From Robiginitalea aestuariiviva (GTDB lineage: Bacteria > Bacteroidota > Bacteroidia > Flavobacteriales > Flavobacteriaceae), in NCBI RefSeq assembly GCF_029537735.1, contig NZ_JARPUQ010000001.1, positions 840,696 through 904,695 of the forward strand: a DNA stretch of 64,000 bases, given 5' to 3'. The notes under the pieces were generated by a model that was not told where the DNA came from, searched no databases, and worked only from the letters and a program-made list of their open reading frames with translations. How positions within the stretch are numbered: the first letter of the stretch is position 1; the number at the start of each line of letters is the position of its first letter. Both the position numbers and the translations under genes were made by a program. Shown here piece after piece: positions 26,143 through 34,963 of this stretch.

Positions 26143-26577
26143 TTACTTCTTTCCCGTACTGCCAAAGCCACCCGATCCGCGCTCCGTTTCACTCAGGGCC
26201 CCGGTTTCTTCCCAGGATACCTGCTCAAAAGGCGCCACCACCATTTGAGCAACACGATCGCCGTGGGTTATGGTCACGGGCTGGTTGGATACATTCACAA
26301 GAATCACACCAATCTCACCCCGGTAATCGGCATCGATGGTGCCCGGGCTGTTCAGCACAGTAATCCCCTGTTTGGCCGCCAGGCCACTGCGGGGTCGGAT
26401 TTGGGCCTCGTACCCCGGGGGTAACTCCAGGTACAGGCCGGTAGGGATAATGGCCCGCTCCAGGGGGGCCAGCTCCACCGTTTCTTCCAAATGTGCCCTG
26501 AGGTCCAGCCCGGCGGATTGCGGGGTCTGGTATTCGGGCAGCGGGTGCCCGGAACGGTTGATCACTCTAACCTTCAT
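26143..26577 (-). CDS. dut: dUTP diphosphatase
   Basis: Hydrolyses dUTP to dUMP, limiting uracil in DNA and supplying dTMP synthesis. 144 residues with the five trimeric dUTPase motifs: [36 protein letters not shown] and the C-terminal [10 protein letters not shown]. All appear intact. Its ATG overlaps the flippase stop by 4 nt, and the TPR gene follows after 11 nt. Confidence 0.96.
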   Translation of the reverse strand: MKVRVINRSGHPLPEYQTPQSAGLDLRAHLEETVELAPLERAIIPTGLYLELPPGYEAQIRPRSGLAAKQGITVLNSPGTIDADYRGEIGVILVNVSNQPVTITHGDRVAQMVVAPFEQVSWEETGALSETERGSGGFGSTGKK

Positions 26578-28040
26578 CTTCCACCTATCAATTTGAATAA
26601 CAACTCCTTTTCGAGCCGATACAACACTCCCAAAAATACAAAAAGAAGGGGGAGGCCTGCATACAAGCTTCTGTTAAAACCATAGAAGGCCACGGCCGAA
26701 AACACCAGGGAAAGGCCCAGGTAAAAGGCAATTTTCCGCAGGTTATAGGGTATGGGGTAATACTTCCTGCCCAACAGGTAAGACAGGACCATCATGCTGC
26801 CATAGGCCGCCAGGGTTGCCCAGGCCGAGGCGTAATACCCGTAAACGGGAATAAAAATCACGTTAATCGCAATGGTGATAACCGCCCCCACAATGGAAAT
26901 CACGGCCCCAAATCGAGTGCGGTCGGTAACCTTGTACCAGACCGAAAGGTTGTGGTAGACCCCCAGGAAAAAACTGGCCAGCAAGATGATCGGGACAATA
27001 GTCATGGCCTCCCAATAGGCCTCGTTCTGGATAAACAGCACCTTCAGTACATCGGCGAAGACCACTACGGCAAGCAGGATTACACTGCCCAGCACCACAA
27101 AATAGTTAGTGATCTGTGCATAGGCCCTTTTGGGGTTTTCGGACTGGGCATGGCTGAAGAAAAACGGTTCAATCCCCAGGCGGAAAGCCGTGGCAAACAG
27201 GGTCATAAACATAGCCAGCTTATAGCAGGCCGCGTACTTGCCCACCTCGGCACGGGCGGCGTCCTGGCTCATGGGCAACAATTCGGACAACAGGTATTTA
27301 TCGAACACCTCGTTAATGGTAAAGGCAATCCCGGCCACCATAACGGGCAGGCCATAGCGCAGCATACGCCGCAGCAGGGCCCGGTCCCATTCCCATTTCA
27401 GCTGTATGTAATTCCCACTGAGGATAAGCAGGGTAATCCCGCTGGCAATCAGATTGGCGATCAGGATATAGGAAATTTGGAAATCCGGCAGGTAAAGCCT
27501 CCCCCAGATCCCTGTGGGGTCTTCCGTGGCCAGTTTGGGCAGGGCCAGCAGGAAGAAGAGGTTAAACAGGATGTTGGTGGCCACATTGGCCACTTTAATA
27601 AAGGCGTATACCCCCGGTTTTTCCATGGCGCGCAGGCGGGCAAAGGGAACAATCACCAGGGCATCCAGGCTCAGGATGATCAGGAAATACCAGAAATAGG
27701 AGGTGTCGATATTCATCAACCCGGCCAGGGGGGTGCGGAAGGTGGCCCCCAGCAGGAAAAAGCCAAAGGTGGAAGCCAGGATCGAAATCAGGGCGGTAGA
27801 CAGCACGCGGCCCTTGTCCTGTTCGGCTGCATGGAAGCGGAAAAAAGCCGTTTCCATCCCATAGGCCAGGATTACATTAAAGATGGCAAAGGCGGTGAAG
27901 ATCAGGGTCAGTTCCCCATAGCCTCCGGGGGGCATGACCCCCGTATACAAAGGCACCAGAAGGAAGGACAACATGCGTGGGAGCACCGTTGCCAACCCAT
28001 AGATAAAGGTTTGCTTAAAGAGTTTCTGAAACAGCTTCAA
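26574..28040 (-). CDS. polysaccharide flippase-like membrane protein (MOP superfamily)
   Basis: 488 residues with about 14 hydrophobic segments and the Wzx/MurJ-like layout; the N-terminal [22 protein letters not shown] segment is characteristic of this O-antigen/teichoic acid-type transporter branch. It probably moves an undecaprenyl-linked glycan across the inner membrane. It is far from the polysaccharide locus at 50-64 kb and sits in a housekeeping unit ahead of dut, so it may serve lipid II or another conserved envelope polymer. Confidence 0.85.
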   Translation of the reverse strand: MKLFQKLFKQTFIYGLATVLPRMLSFLLVPLYTGVMPPGGYGELTLIFTAFAIFNVILAYGMETAFFRFHAAEQDKGRVLSTALISILASTFGFFLLGATFRTPLAGLMNIDTSYFWYFLIILSLDALVIVPFARLRAMEKPGVYAFIKVANVATNILFNLFFLLALPKLATEDPTGIWGRLYLPDFQISYILIANLIASGITLLILSGNYIQLKWEWDRALLRRMLRYGLPVMVAGIAFTINEVFDKYLLSELLPMSQDAARAEVGKYAACYKLAMFMTLFATAFRLGIEPFFFSHAQSENPKRAYAQITNYFVVLGSVILLAVVVFADVLKVLFIQNEAYWEAMTIVPIILLASFFLGVYHNLSVWYKVTDRTRFGAVISIVGAVITIAINVIFIPVYGYYASAWATLAAYGSMMVLSYLLGRKYYPIPYNLRKIAFYLGLSLVFSAVAFYGFNRSLYAGLPLLFVFLGVLYRLEKELLFKLIGGR

Positions 28041-28093
28041 AGGGGGCGGCCTTATGGTTCCCTAAAGTAGACATTTCCCGAACGCAGACAAAG

Positions 28094-28618
28094 TCAGTTT
28101 TGGGGCCGGGTCGGGAGGATACGACCGGGTTTCTCTACAATCCCGTCAATCCTGAAATAATAAGTGCGCCCATCTGCCTTACGGGTGTAGGCCAGTACGG
28201 CCTGGTCCCGCTCCAGCTCAAAAGGCATGGCCTGGGTTTCCGGCAGGGGCATGGGCGGCTGGTTCCCCACTTCCCGGGTGGAATCTGCATGCATTACCCG
28301 GTCCGGGACCTGCAGCGGCGTCCGGGTGTAAGAGGCCGTTAAGCGCATCCCGGTATCGGTGTCCTCTATTCGGGGATCCAGGGCACGCCCACGGAAATAA
28401 AGGGTTTCCAGGACCATGGCTTCCGGGTCTTCAGGTACCCAGCGCATGCTCAATACCGTGCCGGAGCCTGAAGCTTCGCGGCCCCCGGTCCAGTCCCGGA
28501 CCACAGGGTCCGAAATCCGGAAGGGCGGGTCCGCCTCAAAACCCTTTTGGGAGGCGCAGCCCAGGGCGCCCAGCACCAGCAGGGTCATTCCCAATGGTAT
28601 GCCGCGTAAAGATTTCAT
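28094..28618 (-). CDS. lipoprotein of unknown function
   Basis: 174 residues. Lipoprotein signal peptide with Cys21 in LGALGC. The rest is predicted beta-rich (RMRLTASYTRTPLQ, RDQAVLAYTRKADGRTYYFRIDG) with no motif I recognise. It is encoded between the flippase and the atp terminator, on the same strand as both. The terminator at 28687-28714 separates it from atpG, so it has its own promoter. Confidence 0.65.
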   Translation of the reverse strand: MKSLRGIPLGMTLLVLGALGCASQKGFEADPPFRISDPVVRDWTGGREASGSGTVLSMRWVPEDPEAMVLETLYFRGRALDPRIEDTDTGMRLTASYTRTPLQVPDRVMHADSTREVGNQPPMPLPETQAMPFELERDQAVLAYTRKADGRTYYFRIDGIVEKPGRILPTRPQN

Positions 28619-28686
28619 AGGCTATCTTTCTTGTAAAGATAGGGAACCAATTATGATGCCAAAGCCCCAAACCCCTCCCCAAAGGC

Positions 28687-28714
28687 ATAAAAAAACCCTG
28701 GCCGGGGCCAGGGT
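28687..28714 (-). terminator. terminator of the atp operon
   Basis: ACCCTGGCC (28695-28703) and GGCCAGGGT (28706-28714) are perfect complements; on the minus strand the stem is followed by a T-run (28694-28687). It lies 25 nt after the atpG stop. A plus-strand T-run (28718-28725) makes it potentially bidirectional. Confidence 0.88.
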
Positions 28715-28739
28715 CTGTTTTTTTTGGGATTAAGGCCGA

Positions 28740-29606
28740 TTAGGCGTTGCTCAGGGCTTCCGCACCGCCAACAATCTCCAGGATTTCGTTGGTGATGGCA
28801 GCCTGGCGGGCTTTGTTGTAGGTCAGGGTGAGCTGTTCCTTCAATTCGCCTGCGTTGTCTGTCGCCTTGTGCATGGCCGTCATCCGCGCACCGTGCTCGC
28901 TGGCAAAGGAATCCCGAACCGCTTTGTACAGCTGGGTCTTCAGGGATTTAGGGATCAACTGCTCCACGATTTCTGCCTCGGAAGGCTCAAAAATGTAATC
29001 GCCTTTGGTGGTTTCCGCTGCCTCTGCCGCAGGTTGGATGGGCAGGAAGGTCTCGGTAGTCACGATCTGGGTGGCCGCGTTTTTGAAGCGGTTGTACACC
29101 AGCTCAATACGGTCGTATTCCCCGGTGGAAAAGCGCTCCATCAGTTCATCCGCAATGGCGGCTACAGCCTCGAAGGTAAGGTCGTCGTAGATGGCACTGT
29201 GGTCGGAAACCAGGGTCTGCTGCTTGCGCAACAGGTCTCCGGCTTTTTTCCCGATGGTCACAAAATGCACCTGCTTGCCGGCATAGGTATCCTTGACCAG
29301 GGCAGCGCACTGCTTGCTGATGTTGGCATTGAAGGCGCCACACAGGCCCCGGTTGGAGCTGATGGCCACCACCAGTACCTTCTGTACCTCGCGCGCCTCT
29401 GCATAACGACTGCCGCCGTCTGCATCCAGGTTGGCGCTCAGGTTCTGCAGCAACTCGGTGAGTTTATCCGCATAAGGGCGCATGGCCGTGATGGCATCCT
29501 GGGCTTTTTTCAGCTTGGCCGCAGACACCATTTTCATCGCAGAGGTGATCTGCATGGTGGAAGACACCGATGCGATCCTATTGCGTATTTCCTTAAGGTT
29601 TGCCAT
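28740..29606 (-). CDS. atpG: F1Fo ATP synthase gamma subunit
   Basis: Rotor shaft of F1. 288 residues. The conserved N-terminal helix starts MANLKEIRNRIASVSSTMQIT and the C-terminal helix ends with MHKATDNAGELKEQL and NKARQAAITNEI, both of the coiled-coil shaft. Last gene of this operon: atpD (beta) and atpC (epsilon) are not here, which is normal for Bacteroidota, where they form a separate unit. A strong hairpin lies in the gap to atpA. Confidence 0.97.
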   Translation of the reverse strand: MANLKEIRNRIASVSSTMQITSAMKMVSAAKLKKAQDAITAMRPYADKLTELLQNLSANLDADGGSRYAEAREVQKVLVVAISSNRGLCGAFNANISKQCAALVKDTYAGKQVHFVTIGKKAGDLLRKQQTLVSDHSAIYDDLTFEAVAAIADELMERFSTGEYDRIELVYNRFKNAATQIVTTETFLPIQPAAEAAETTKGDYIFEPSEAEIVEQLIPKSLKTQLYKAVRDSFASEHGARMTAMHKATDNAGELKEQLTLTYNKARQAAITNEILEIVGGAEALSNA

Positions 29607-29624
29607 TTACGATGGTTCTTAAGC

Positions 29625-29654
29625 CCCCGGGGTGGCCTGCTGGCCGCCCCGGGG
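29625..29654 (-). other. strong intercistronic hairpin atpA-atpG
   Basis: CCCCGGGG-T-GGCC (29625-29637), loop TGCT, GGCC-G-CCCCGGGG (29642-29654): 13 positions, of which only the central T/G pair is not Watson-Crick. No T-run follows on the minus strand, so it is more likely an mRNA-stability or processing element than a terminator. Confidence 0.6.
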
Positions 29655-29661
29655 ATGGGTA

Positions 29662-31242
29662 TTAGGCTTTATACTTGGCCGACAGGTCCTTACACACAGC
29701 GGTAAGGGTATCGGTTATCTCGTCGGTAAGCTTTCCTGCCTTCAGGGCATCCAGCACATCGCGGTGCTTGGCCCCGAGGAATTCCAGGTAATCCCGTTCG
29801 AATTCCTTCACCTTTTCTACCGGCACATCGCGCAGCAGGTTCTTGGTCCCTGCAAAAATGATGGCAATCTGGTCTTCTACGGTAAAGGGGTCTCCCTGGG
29901 CCTGCTTCAGGATTTCCACGTTGCGGCGACCCTTTTCGATTACGTTCAGGGTAGCGGCATCCAGGTCGGAACCGAATTTGGCGAAGGCTTCCAGTTCGCG
30001 GAACTGAGCCTGGTCCAGCTTCAGGGTACCGGCCACTTTCTTCATGGATTTGATCTGGGCAGAGCCCCCAACACGGGATACGGAGATCCCCACGTTGATC
30101 GCAGGGCGAACCCCCTGGTTAAAGAGATCCTGCTCCAGGAAGATCTGACCGTCCGTAATGGAGATCACGTTGGTCGGGATATAAGCGGAAACGTCGCCCG
30201 CCTGGGTTTCGATAATCGGGAGGGCGGTAAGGGACCCGCCGCCTTTTACCTTTTCCTTCAGGGATTCCGGGAGGTCGTTCATGTTCTTGGCCACGGAGTC
30301 GTCATTGATCACCTTGGCTGCGCGCTCCAGCAAGCGGGAGTGCAGGTAGAACACGTCCCCGGGGTAGGCCTCGCGTCCGGGCGGACGGCGAAGCAGCAGG
30401 GATACCTCACGGTAGGCTACCGCCTGTTTGGACAAATCGTCATAGATGATCAGGGCCGGACGTCCGGTATCGCGGAAGTATTCCCCAATGGCAGCCCCGG
30501 CAAAGGGAGCGTACACCTGCATGGGGGCCGGGTCGGAAGCGTTGGCCGCTACAATGGTGGTGTAAGCCAGGGCGCCTTTGTCCTCCAGGGTTTTGGCAAT
30601 GGCTGCCACGGTGGAGGCCTTCTGGCCCACGGCTACATAGATACAGTATACAGGCTCGCCTGCATCGTAAAACTCTTTCTGGTTGATGATGGTGTCGATA
30701 CACACGGTGGTTTTCCCGGTTTGGCGGTCACCGATCACCAGCTCCCGCTGGCCACGGCCAATCGGGATCATGGCATCAACAGCCTTAACCCCGGTTTGCA
30801 GGGGCTCGTTTACCGGCTGGCGGTAGATTACCCCGGGGGCTTTCCGCTCCAGCGGCATCTCGTACAGCTCTCCGCCAATAGCGCCTTTTCCGTCAATGGG
30901 GTTACCCAGGGTATCCACAACACGGCCTACAATACCTTCTCCTACGTTGATGGAGGCAATGCGCTGGGTACGCTTTACGGTGGCCCCTTCCATTACTTCC
31001 TTGGACGGGCCCAGCAGTACAACCCCCACGTTGTCTTCCTCCAGGTTCAACACGATGCCTTCCAGGCCGCCGTCGAACTCCACGAGCTCCCCGTACTGGG
31101 CATTGGAAAGGCCGTAAACCCGTGCAATACCGTCCCCTACCTGGAGTACGGTTCCTACCTCGTCCAGGGTGGCGGTGGCCTCAAACCCGGATAATTGCTT
31201 CTTTAAGATTGCTGATACCTCAGCGGCTTTAATTCCTGCCAT
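29662..31242 (-). CDS. atpA: F1Fo ATP synthase alpha subunit
   Basis: Non-catalytic nucleotide-binding subunit of the F1 hexamer, 526 residues. Walker [10 protein letters not shown] at 171-179, Walker B region [11 protein letters not shown], and the alpha-family [10 protein letters not shown] signature near residue 390. Length is close to other Bacteroidota alpha subunits. It lies between atpH and atpG, with hairpins in both flanking gaps. Confidence 0.98.
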   Translation of the reverse strand: MAGIKAAEVSAILKKQLSGFEATATLDEVGTVLQVGDGIARVYGLSNAQYGELVEFDGGLEGIVLNLEEDNVGVVLLGPSKEVMEGATVKRTQRIASINVGEGIVGRVVDTLGNPIDGKGAIGGELYEMPLERKAPGVIYRQPVNEPLQTGVKAVDAMIPIGRGQRELVIGDRQTGKTTVCIDTIINQKEFYDAGEPVYCIYVAVGQKASTVAAIAKTLEDKGALAYTTIVAANASDPAPMQVYAPFAGAAIGEYFRDTGRPALIIYDDLSKQAVAYREVSLLLRRPPGREAYPGDVFYLHSRLLERAAKVINDDSVAKNMNDLPESLKEKVKGGGSLTALPIIETQAGDVSAYIPTNVISITDGQIFLEQDLFNQGVRPAINVGISVSRVGGSAQIKSMKKVAGTLKLDQAQFRELEAFAKFGSDLDAATLNVIEKGRRNVEILKQAQGDPFTVEDQIAIIFAGTKNLLRDVPVEKVKEFERDYLEFLGAKHRDVLDALKAGKLTDEITDTLTAVCKDLSAKYKA

Positions 31243-31262
31243 TTTCTTAGTCGTATAAAAGG

Positions 31263-31286
31263 CGACCCCGCCGTACGGGCGGGTCG
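31263..31286 (-). other. intercistronic hairpin atpH-atpA
   Basis: CGACCC (31263-31268) pairs with GGGTCG (31281-31286) and GCC (31270-31272) with GGC (31278-31280), giving nine pairs with one bulged base and a 5-nt loop. No T-run follows on the minus strand. Confidence 0.5.
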
Positions 31287-31296
31287 GAGTTTACAA

Positions 31297-31833
31297 TTAT
31301 TTCTGTACTAAAGTTCTTTTTAAATGGGCCAGCTTGCCGTCCAGGCTGGCATTGTATTCCAAATCCCCCACGCGCAGCACAAAGCCGCCGATCATATTGG
31401 GGTCAATCTCGTTGTTCAGGGTCACATCCTTACCGGTAATGACCTTGAGTTGTTTGAGGATTTTCTGCTCCAGGGCTTCGGTAAGGGGCACCGCAGTAAG
31501 TACGCTGGCCACATCCTGCCCCTTGAGCTCCTCGTAGAGTTGGATGAACTGCCCGGCCACTTCGTCGAGCAGGCCAATACGCTTGTTTTCCTCCAACAGG
31601 GCGAAAAGGTTAAGGGTGGTCTTGGAAGCCTTTTTGAAAAGGCCTTCCAGGATCGCCTGCTTGTCCGACCCCTTGATCACCGGGCTGTTCAGAACCGTGC
31701 GGAGGTCCCGGTTTTCGGCCAGGGTCTCGCGGATCAGGATCATGTCCTGCTCCGCCTGCTCCAGTTGCTTCTGCTCCTGGGCATACTCCATAACGGCCTT
31801 GGCGTAACGCGCTGCAGCTCTCAGTTCACTCAT
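31297..31833 (-). CDS. atpH: F1Fo ATP synthase delta subunit
   Basis: Stator subunit joining F1 to the b subunits. 178 residues; the N-terminal helical bundle begins with AARYAKAVMEYAQEQ and the C-terminal part contains DPNMIGGFVLRVGDLEYNASL, the usual delta signature. It starts 3 nt after the atpF stop. Confidence 0.95.
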   Translation of the reverse strand: MSELRAAARYAKAVMEYAQEQKQLEQAEQDMILIRETLAENRDLRTVLNSPVIKGSDKQAILEGLFKKASKTTLNLFALLEENKRIGLLDEVAGQFIQLYEELKGQDVASVLTAVPLTEALEQKILKQLKVITGKDVTLNNEIDPNMIGGFVLRVGDLEYNASLDGKLAHLKRTLVQK

Positions 31834-31836
31834 GGA

Positions 31837-32337
31837 TTAGCGGAGTTTGATGTCGCCCACCAGCTGGTCGACCAGTTTCAGTTGTTTATCCTTGTTGCTC
31901 AGTTGCTCGCGCAGCACCTTTTCGGCAATCTCCACGGACAGCTCAGCCACCTGGGCCTTGATATCGGCGATGGCAGCTTTCTTTTCGCCTTCAATGCTCT
32001 GCTGGGCCTGGGCGATGATCTTCTCGCCCTCTGCCTGTGCCTGGCTCTTGGCGTCGGCTACCATTTTATCCTTGATGTCGCGTGCCTCCTTCAGCATCGC
32101 TTCGCGCTCTGCGCGGGCTTCCTGCAGGAGTTTCTCGCTGTCGGCCGTAACGTTCTGCATTTCCTTCTTGGCTTCCTCGGCGGCGGCCAGGGCACTGCGG
32201 ATACCTTCTTCCCGCTGCTCTACGGCCTTCAGGATGGGTTTCCAGGCAAATTTGTGCAGCAACCACAGCAAAAGGGCAAAGAGGATGATCTGCCAGAAAA
32301 ACAGACCTGCTGAAAACTCGTTGACTAACTTTTCCAT
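31837..32337 (-). CDS. atpF: F1Fo ATP synthase b subunit
   Basis: Peripheral stalk subunit, 166 residues from ATG 32337 (MEKLVNEFSAG). An N-terminal membrane helix (about 10-30) is followed by the KFAWKPIL segment and a long charged helix rich in A, E, K and R that forms the dimeric stalk. An upstream in-frame start would add 16 residues across the intergenic hairpin and is rejected. Confidence 0.95.
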   Translation of the reverse strand: MEKLVNEFSAGLFFWQIILFALLLWLLHKFAWKPILKAVEQREEGIRSALAAAEEAKKEMQNVTADSEKLLQEARAEREAMLKEARDIKDKMVADAKSQAQAEGEKIIAQAQQSIEGEKKAAIADIKAQVAELSVEIAEKVLREQLSNKDKQLKLVDQLVGDIKLR

Positions 32338-32370
32338 TGTTTTGTTGTTGTTTGGGATTCCAGAAACAAG

Positions 32371-32399
32371 GGCGACCCGGACCAACCGTCAGGGTCGCC
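32371..32399 (-). other. intercistronic hairpin atpE-atpF
   Basis: GGCGACCC (32371-32378) pairs perfectly with GGGTCGCC (32392-32399) around a 13-nt loop. No T-run on the minus strand. Its stem resembles that at 31263-31286 (shared CGACCC half). Confidence 0.55.
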
Positions 32400-32415
32400 T
32401 TTGTGTGGGCTTGAC

Positions 32416-32625
<210 letters not shown>

Positions 32626-32646
32626 TTAAACAATTCGATTCTAAAA

Positions 32647-33789
32647 TTATAAATGTGCCAGTTCGGGTTCGTCCCCATGGTCGTGGTCGTGCTCTTCAGA
32701 AGCAAATCCGAAATACAGGGCCGCCAGCATGGTGAAAATATAGGCCTGCAGCAGGGCTACCAGTACCTCGATCATCGAAATGGCAAAGCTCAGGCCGAAG
32801 GACAGCGGTCCGCCGATCCAGCTCTTGAATATAAAAATCAACCCGATCAGGCTCATCAGTACCACGTGCCCGGCTGTCATGTTCGCATAGAGACGGATCA
32901 ACAGGGCAAAGGGCTTGATAAAGATCCCCAGGACTTCAATCGGCACCAGGATCAGGTAGAGGATGGCTTTCCCATACCAGGGCATCCCGTCGCCCAGGGG
33001 GTCAAAAATGTGTTTCCAGTAGTCCTTGGTCCCTGTAAAATTGGTGAGCAGGAATACCAGGACGGCCAGGGCCGTGGTTACGGCAATATTCCCGGTAACA
33101 TTTACCCCCAGGGGAGTAAGGCCAAACATATTCAGAAACCAGATAAAGAAGAATACGGTGAGCAGGAAGGGCATGTACCGCTTGTATTTCTTCTCGCCAA
33201 TGTTGGCAATGGCAATATCGTCGCGGATGTAGAGTACAATAGGCTCAAAGAAGCGCCCGATACCCCGGGGCACAGCCCCGTGTTTGGCGTAGCTGCGCGC
33301 CAGGCTGCTGAAGATCCACAGCAGCAACAGGGCGGTCACCAGCATCATAAAGACGTTCTTGGTGATGGAGAAATCCAACGGCTTGGCGTTGGTGGGGTGG
33401 TGGTGGTCGTCCAGAGTTACGTCCCCGGCGGCATTGGTCTTGTAGATTTTACTGTGGTAGAGGGTATAGTAATTGCCATCGACCTCAGCCACGGATTCCC
33501 CGTGGTGCAAACGGGAGGAAGAGAAGATTTTCAGGCCGTCATCCCAGAGGATTACCGGCAGGGGGAAGCCCACGTGGTGCATTTCGCCAGCATCATCCGT
33601 GTAGGAGAACAGGGTAAAATCGTGGGAGTCCTGAAGGTGGTGTTCGATGAATGCGTCTATCTCGGCCTTGATCGCTTCCCGGGAGTTTCCCTGAACTTCC
33701 GGGCTTTCTTTGGCAAATGCCGCAGATCCGATCATAAAGAGGGAAAACAGGAGGCATTTGCTTACAAAGGTCATTCGCATATTGCTCAA
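32647..33789 (-). CDS. atpB: F1Fo ATP synthase a subunit
   Basis: Membrane stator forming the proton half-channels. 380 residues, longer than usual because of a signal-peptide-like N-terminus and a periplasmic extension of about 120 residues (rich in H, D and E), a pattern typical of Bacteroidota. Helix 4-5 carries LLIRLYANMTAGH with the essential Arg; the C-terminus ends in a His/Asp/Glu-rich tail (EEHDHDHGDEPE). Alternative starts three or five codons in are possible. Confidence 0.95.
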   Translation of the reverse strand: MSNMRMTFVSKCLLFSLFMIGSAAFAKESPEVQGNSREAIKAEIDAFIEHHLQDSHDFTLFSYTDDAGEMHHVGFPLPVILWDDGLKIFSSSRLHHGESVAEVDGNYYTLYHSKIYKTNAAGDVTLDDHHHPTNAKPLDFSITKNVFMMLVTALLLLWIFSSLARSYAKHGAVPRGIGRFFEPIVLYIRDDIAIANIGEKKYKRYMPFLLTVFFFIWFLNMFGLTPLGVNVTGNIAVTTALAVLVFLLTNFTGTKDYWKHIFDPLGDGMPWYGKAILYLILVPIEVLGIFIKPFALLIRLYANMTAGHVVLMSLIGLIFIFKSWIGGPLSFGLSFAISMIEVLVALLQAYIFTMLAALYFGFASEEHDHDHGDEPELAHL

Positions 33790-33884
33790 TTCTAGGGGTC
33801 GCTAAAAATCGCTGCAAATGTAAGCTATTCCTCTAAAAAGAAAAAAGCATTTAAAAGTTTATTTTAAGGCGGTTAGCCCCGGGC

Positions 33885-34289
33885 TCAGGGGGTTTCTTCC
33901 TTTTCCAGTTGCCGCAGCAATCCCGAGGCAAAAACCACCTCCAGGACTAGGGCCGTCAGGTAGGGGGCAAAGAAGGAAAAGAATTCGGCCCGGCTCAGGG
34001 TGTCGTCGGCATGCAGCTCCGGGTAGATCAGCAGGAAGAATGCGAGGAATTTCAACAGGCTTCCCCCGATAAACAGAAAGCCCAGGTAGTGGCTGGCCCG
34101 CTGCCGGAAGACGTACAGGACGGCTACGATCCCAAAGGCGAGCACAAAATTTACAGTATAGGACCGTGGGAGCAGGTCGCCCAGGGCAGGGAGACCCATT
34201 TGGGCCCGGATAAAGGCATGCCCCGCCAGCACCAACCCCATCGCTAAAAGCAGTACCCCAAAAAACCGACTAAGGAACCCAACTTTCAT
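33885..34289 (-). CDS. DUF6168-like membrane protein of the atp operon
   Basis: 134 residues with four hydrophobic segments. It sits between atpZ and atpB, where Flavobacteriia commonly carry a DUF6168 protein. A role in ATP synthase assembly, as with AtpI in other bacteria, is inferred from position only. It starts 2 nt after atpZ and ends 95 nt before atpB. Confidence 0.75.
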   Translation of the reverse strand: MKVGFLSRFFGVLLLAMGLVLAGHAFIRAQMGLPALGDLLPRSYTVNFVLAFGIVAVLYVFRQRASHYLGFLFIGGSLLKFLAFFLLIYPELHADDTLSRAEFFSFFAPYLTALVLEVVFASGLLRQLEKEETP

Positions 34290-34291
34290 GT

Positions 34292-34525
34292 TCAGTATTT
34301 AACATGCCGGATCTGGCGCAGCACCACCCAAAGCGCAATCCCGACCGCCGCTAAGGTGCAGAGGGCAGTAAAAAGACGCTTTTCATTCTGGTAATGGGCA
34401 TCCAGCCAAAGGCCTGCCTGGGCCCCCAGATAAATGATAACCCCCATCTCCACGGCAATCCCGGAGAGTACTGCCAGGTTCCGCAAGGGGCTGCGATTGG
34501 GTTTTGGATCAGGAGACTTTGGCAC
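34292..34525 (-). CDS. atpZ: AtpZ/AtpI family protein
   Basis: 77 residues with two membrane helices (SGIAVEMGVIIYLGAQAGLWLD and ALCTLAAVGIALWVVL) separated by a short charged loop containing DAHYQNEK, the AtpZ pattern. Proteins of this family assist c-ring assembly or ion uptake at the head of atp operons. Its first 17 nt overlap the end of the bactofilin gene. Confidence 0.85.
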   Translation of the reverse strand: MPKSPDPKPNRSPLRNLAVLSGIAVEMGVIIYLGAQAGLWLDAHYQNEKRLFTALCTLAAVGIALWVVLRQIRHVKY

Positions 34526-34958
34526 GTTCGCCTTTATTGGCCAGGCTGCCTAACCCGGACTTCGGGTCGGAACCGGCAGCGGCTGACCCGGCAGATCCCT
34601 TCCCGGACATGTTGCATGAGGCGTTAAACGTAGCGCCGGGCTCTACAGAGAGTTTGGAAACACTCACGGTCCCTTCGATTACGGCGGTGTTTTTCAGGGC
34701 CAGCAGGTCGCTTACGATGAGTTCCCCGTTAAAGCTGCCCTCAATATCGGCATTGACGCATTCCACCTTGCCGTGGATATAACCGTCCTTACCTATGACG
34801 ACTTTTCCGGAGGTTTTCACATTGCCGTCCAGCTTCCCGTCTATACGGAAGTCCGCTTCGGAAATAATGTCCCCTTTGATTTTGGTATTCTTCTCAATCC
34901 TGTTGGGCTGCCCTCCGATTTCGTTCATAGTCCTAGGTTTTTTGTTATCTGAAAACAT
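34509..34958 (-). CDS. bactofilin family cytoskeletal protein
   Basis: 149 residues. The central bactofilin beta-helix is formed by short repeats (KIKGDIISEADFRIDGKLDG..., KVVIGKDGYIHGKVECVNADIEG...). Flexible ends are rich in G, S and N. Bactofilins polymerise without nucleotide and position wall-modifying or secretion proteins. Located between sprE and atpZ, with short or overlapping junctions, so likely co-transcribed with both. Confidence 0.9.
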   Translation of the reverse strand: MFSDNKKPRTMNEIGGQPNRIEKNTKIKGDIISEADFRIDGKLDGNVKTSGKVVIGKDGYIHGKVECVNADIEGSFNGELIVSDLLALKNTAVIEGTVSVSKLSVEPGATFNASCNMSGKGSAGSAAAGSDPKSGLGSLANKGERAKVS

Positions 34959-34963
34959 GGTAA

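Noticed and set aside
26952-28070. Open frame of 372 codons antisense to the flippase gene
   Set aside because: Hydrophilic Q/G/H-rich sequence that is the reverse of a hydrophobic protein; no domain.
29632-31194. Open frame of 520 codons antisense to atpA
   Set aside because: Mirror frame of a highly conserved gene; the product has no recognisable domain.
32653-33795. Open frame of 380 codons antisense to atpB
   Set aside because: Exact shadow of atpB with Q/G/H-rich nonsense sequence.
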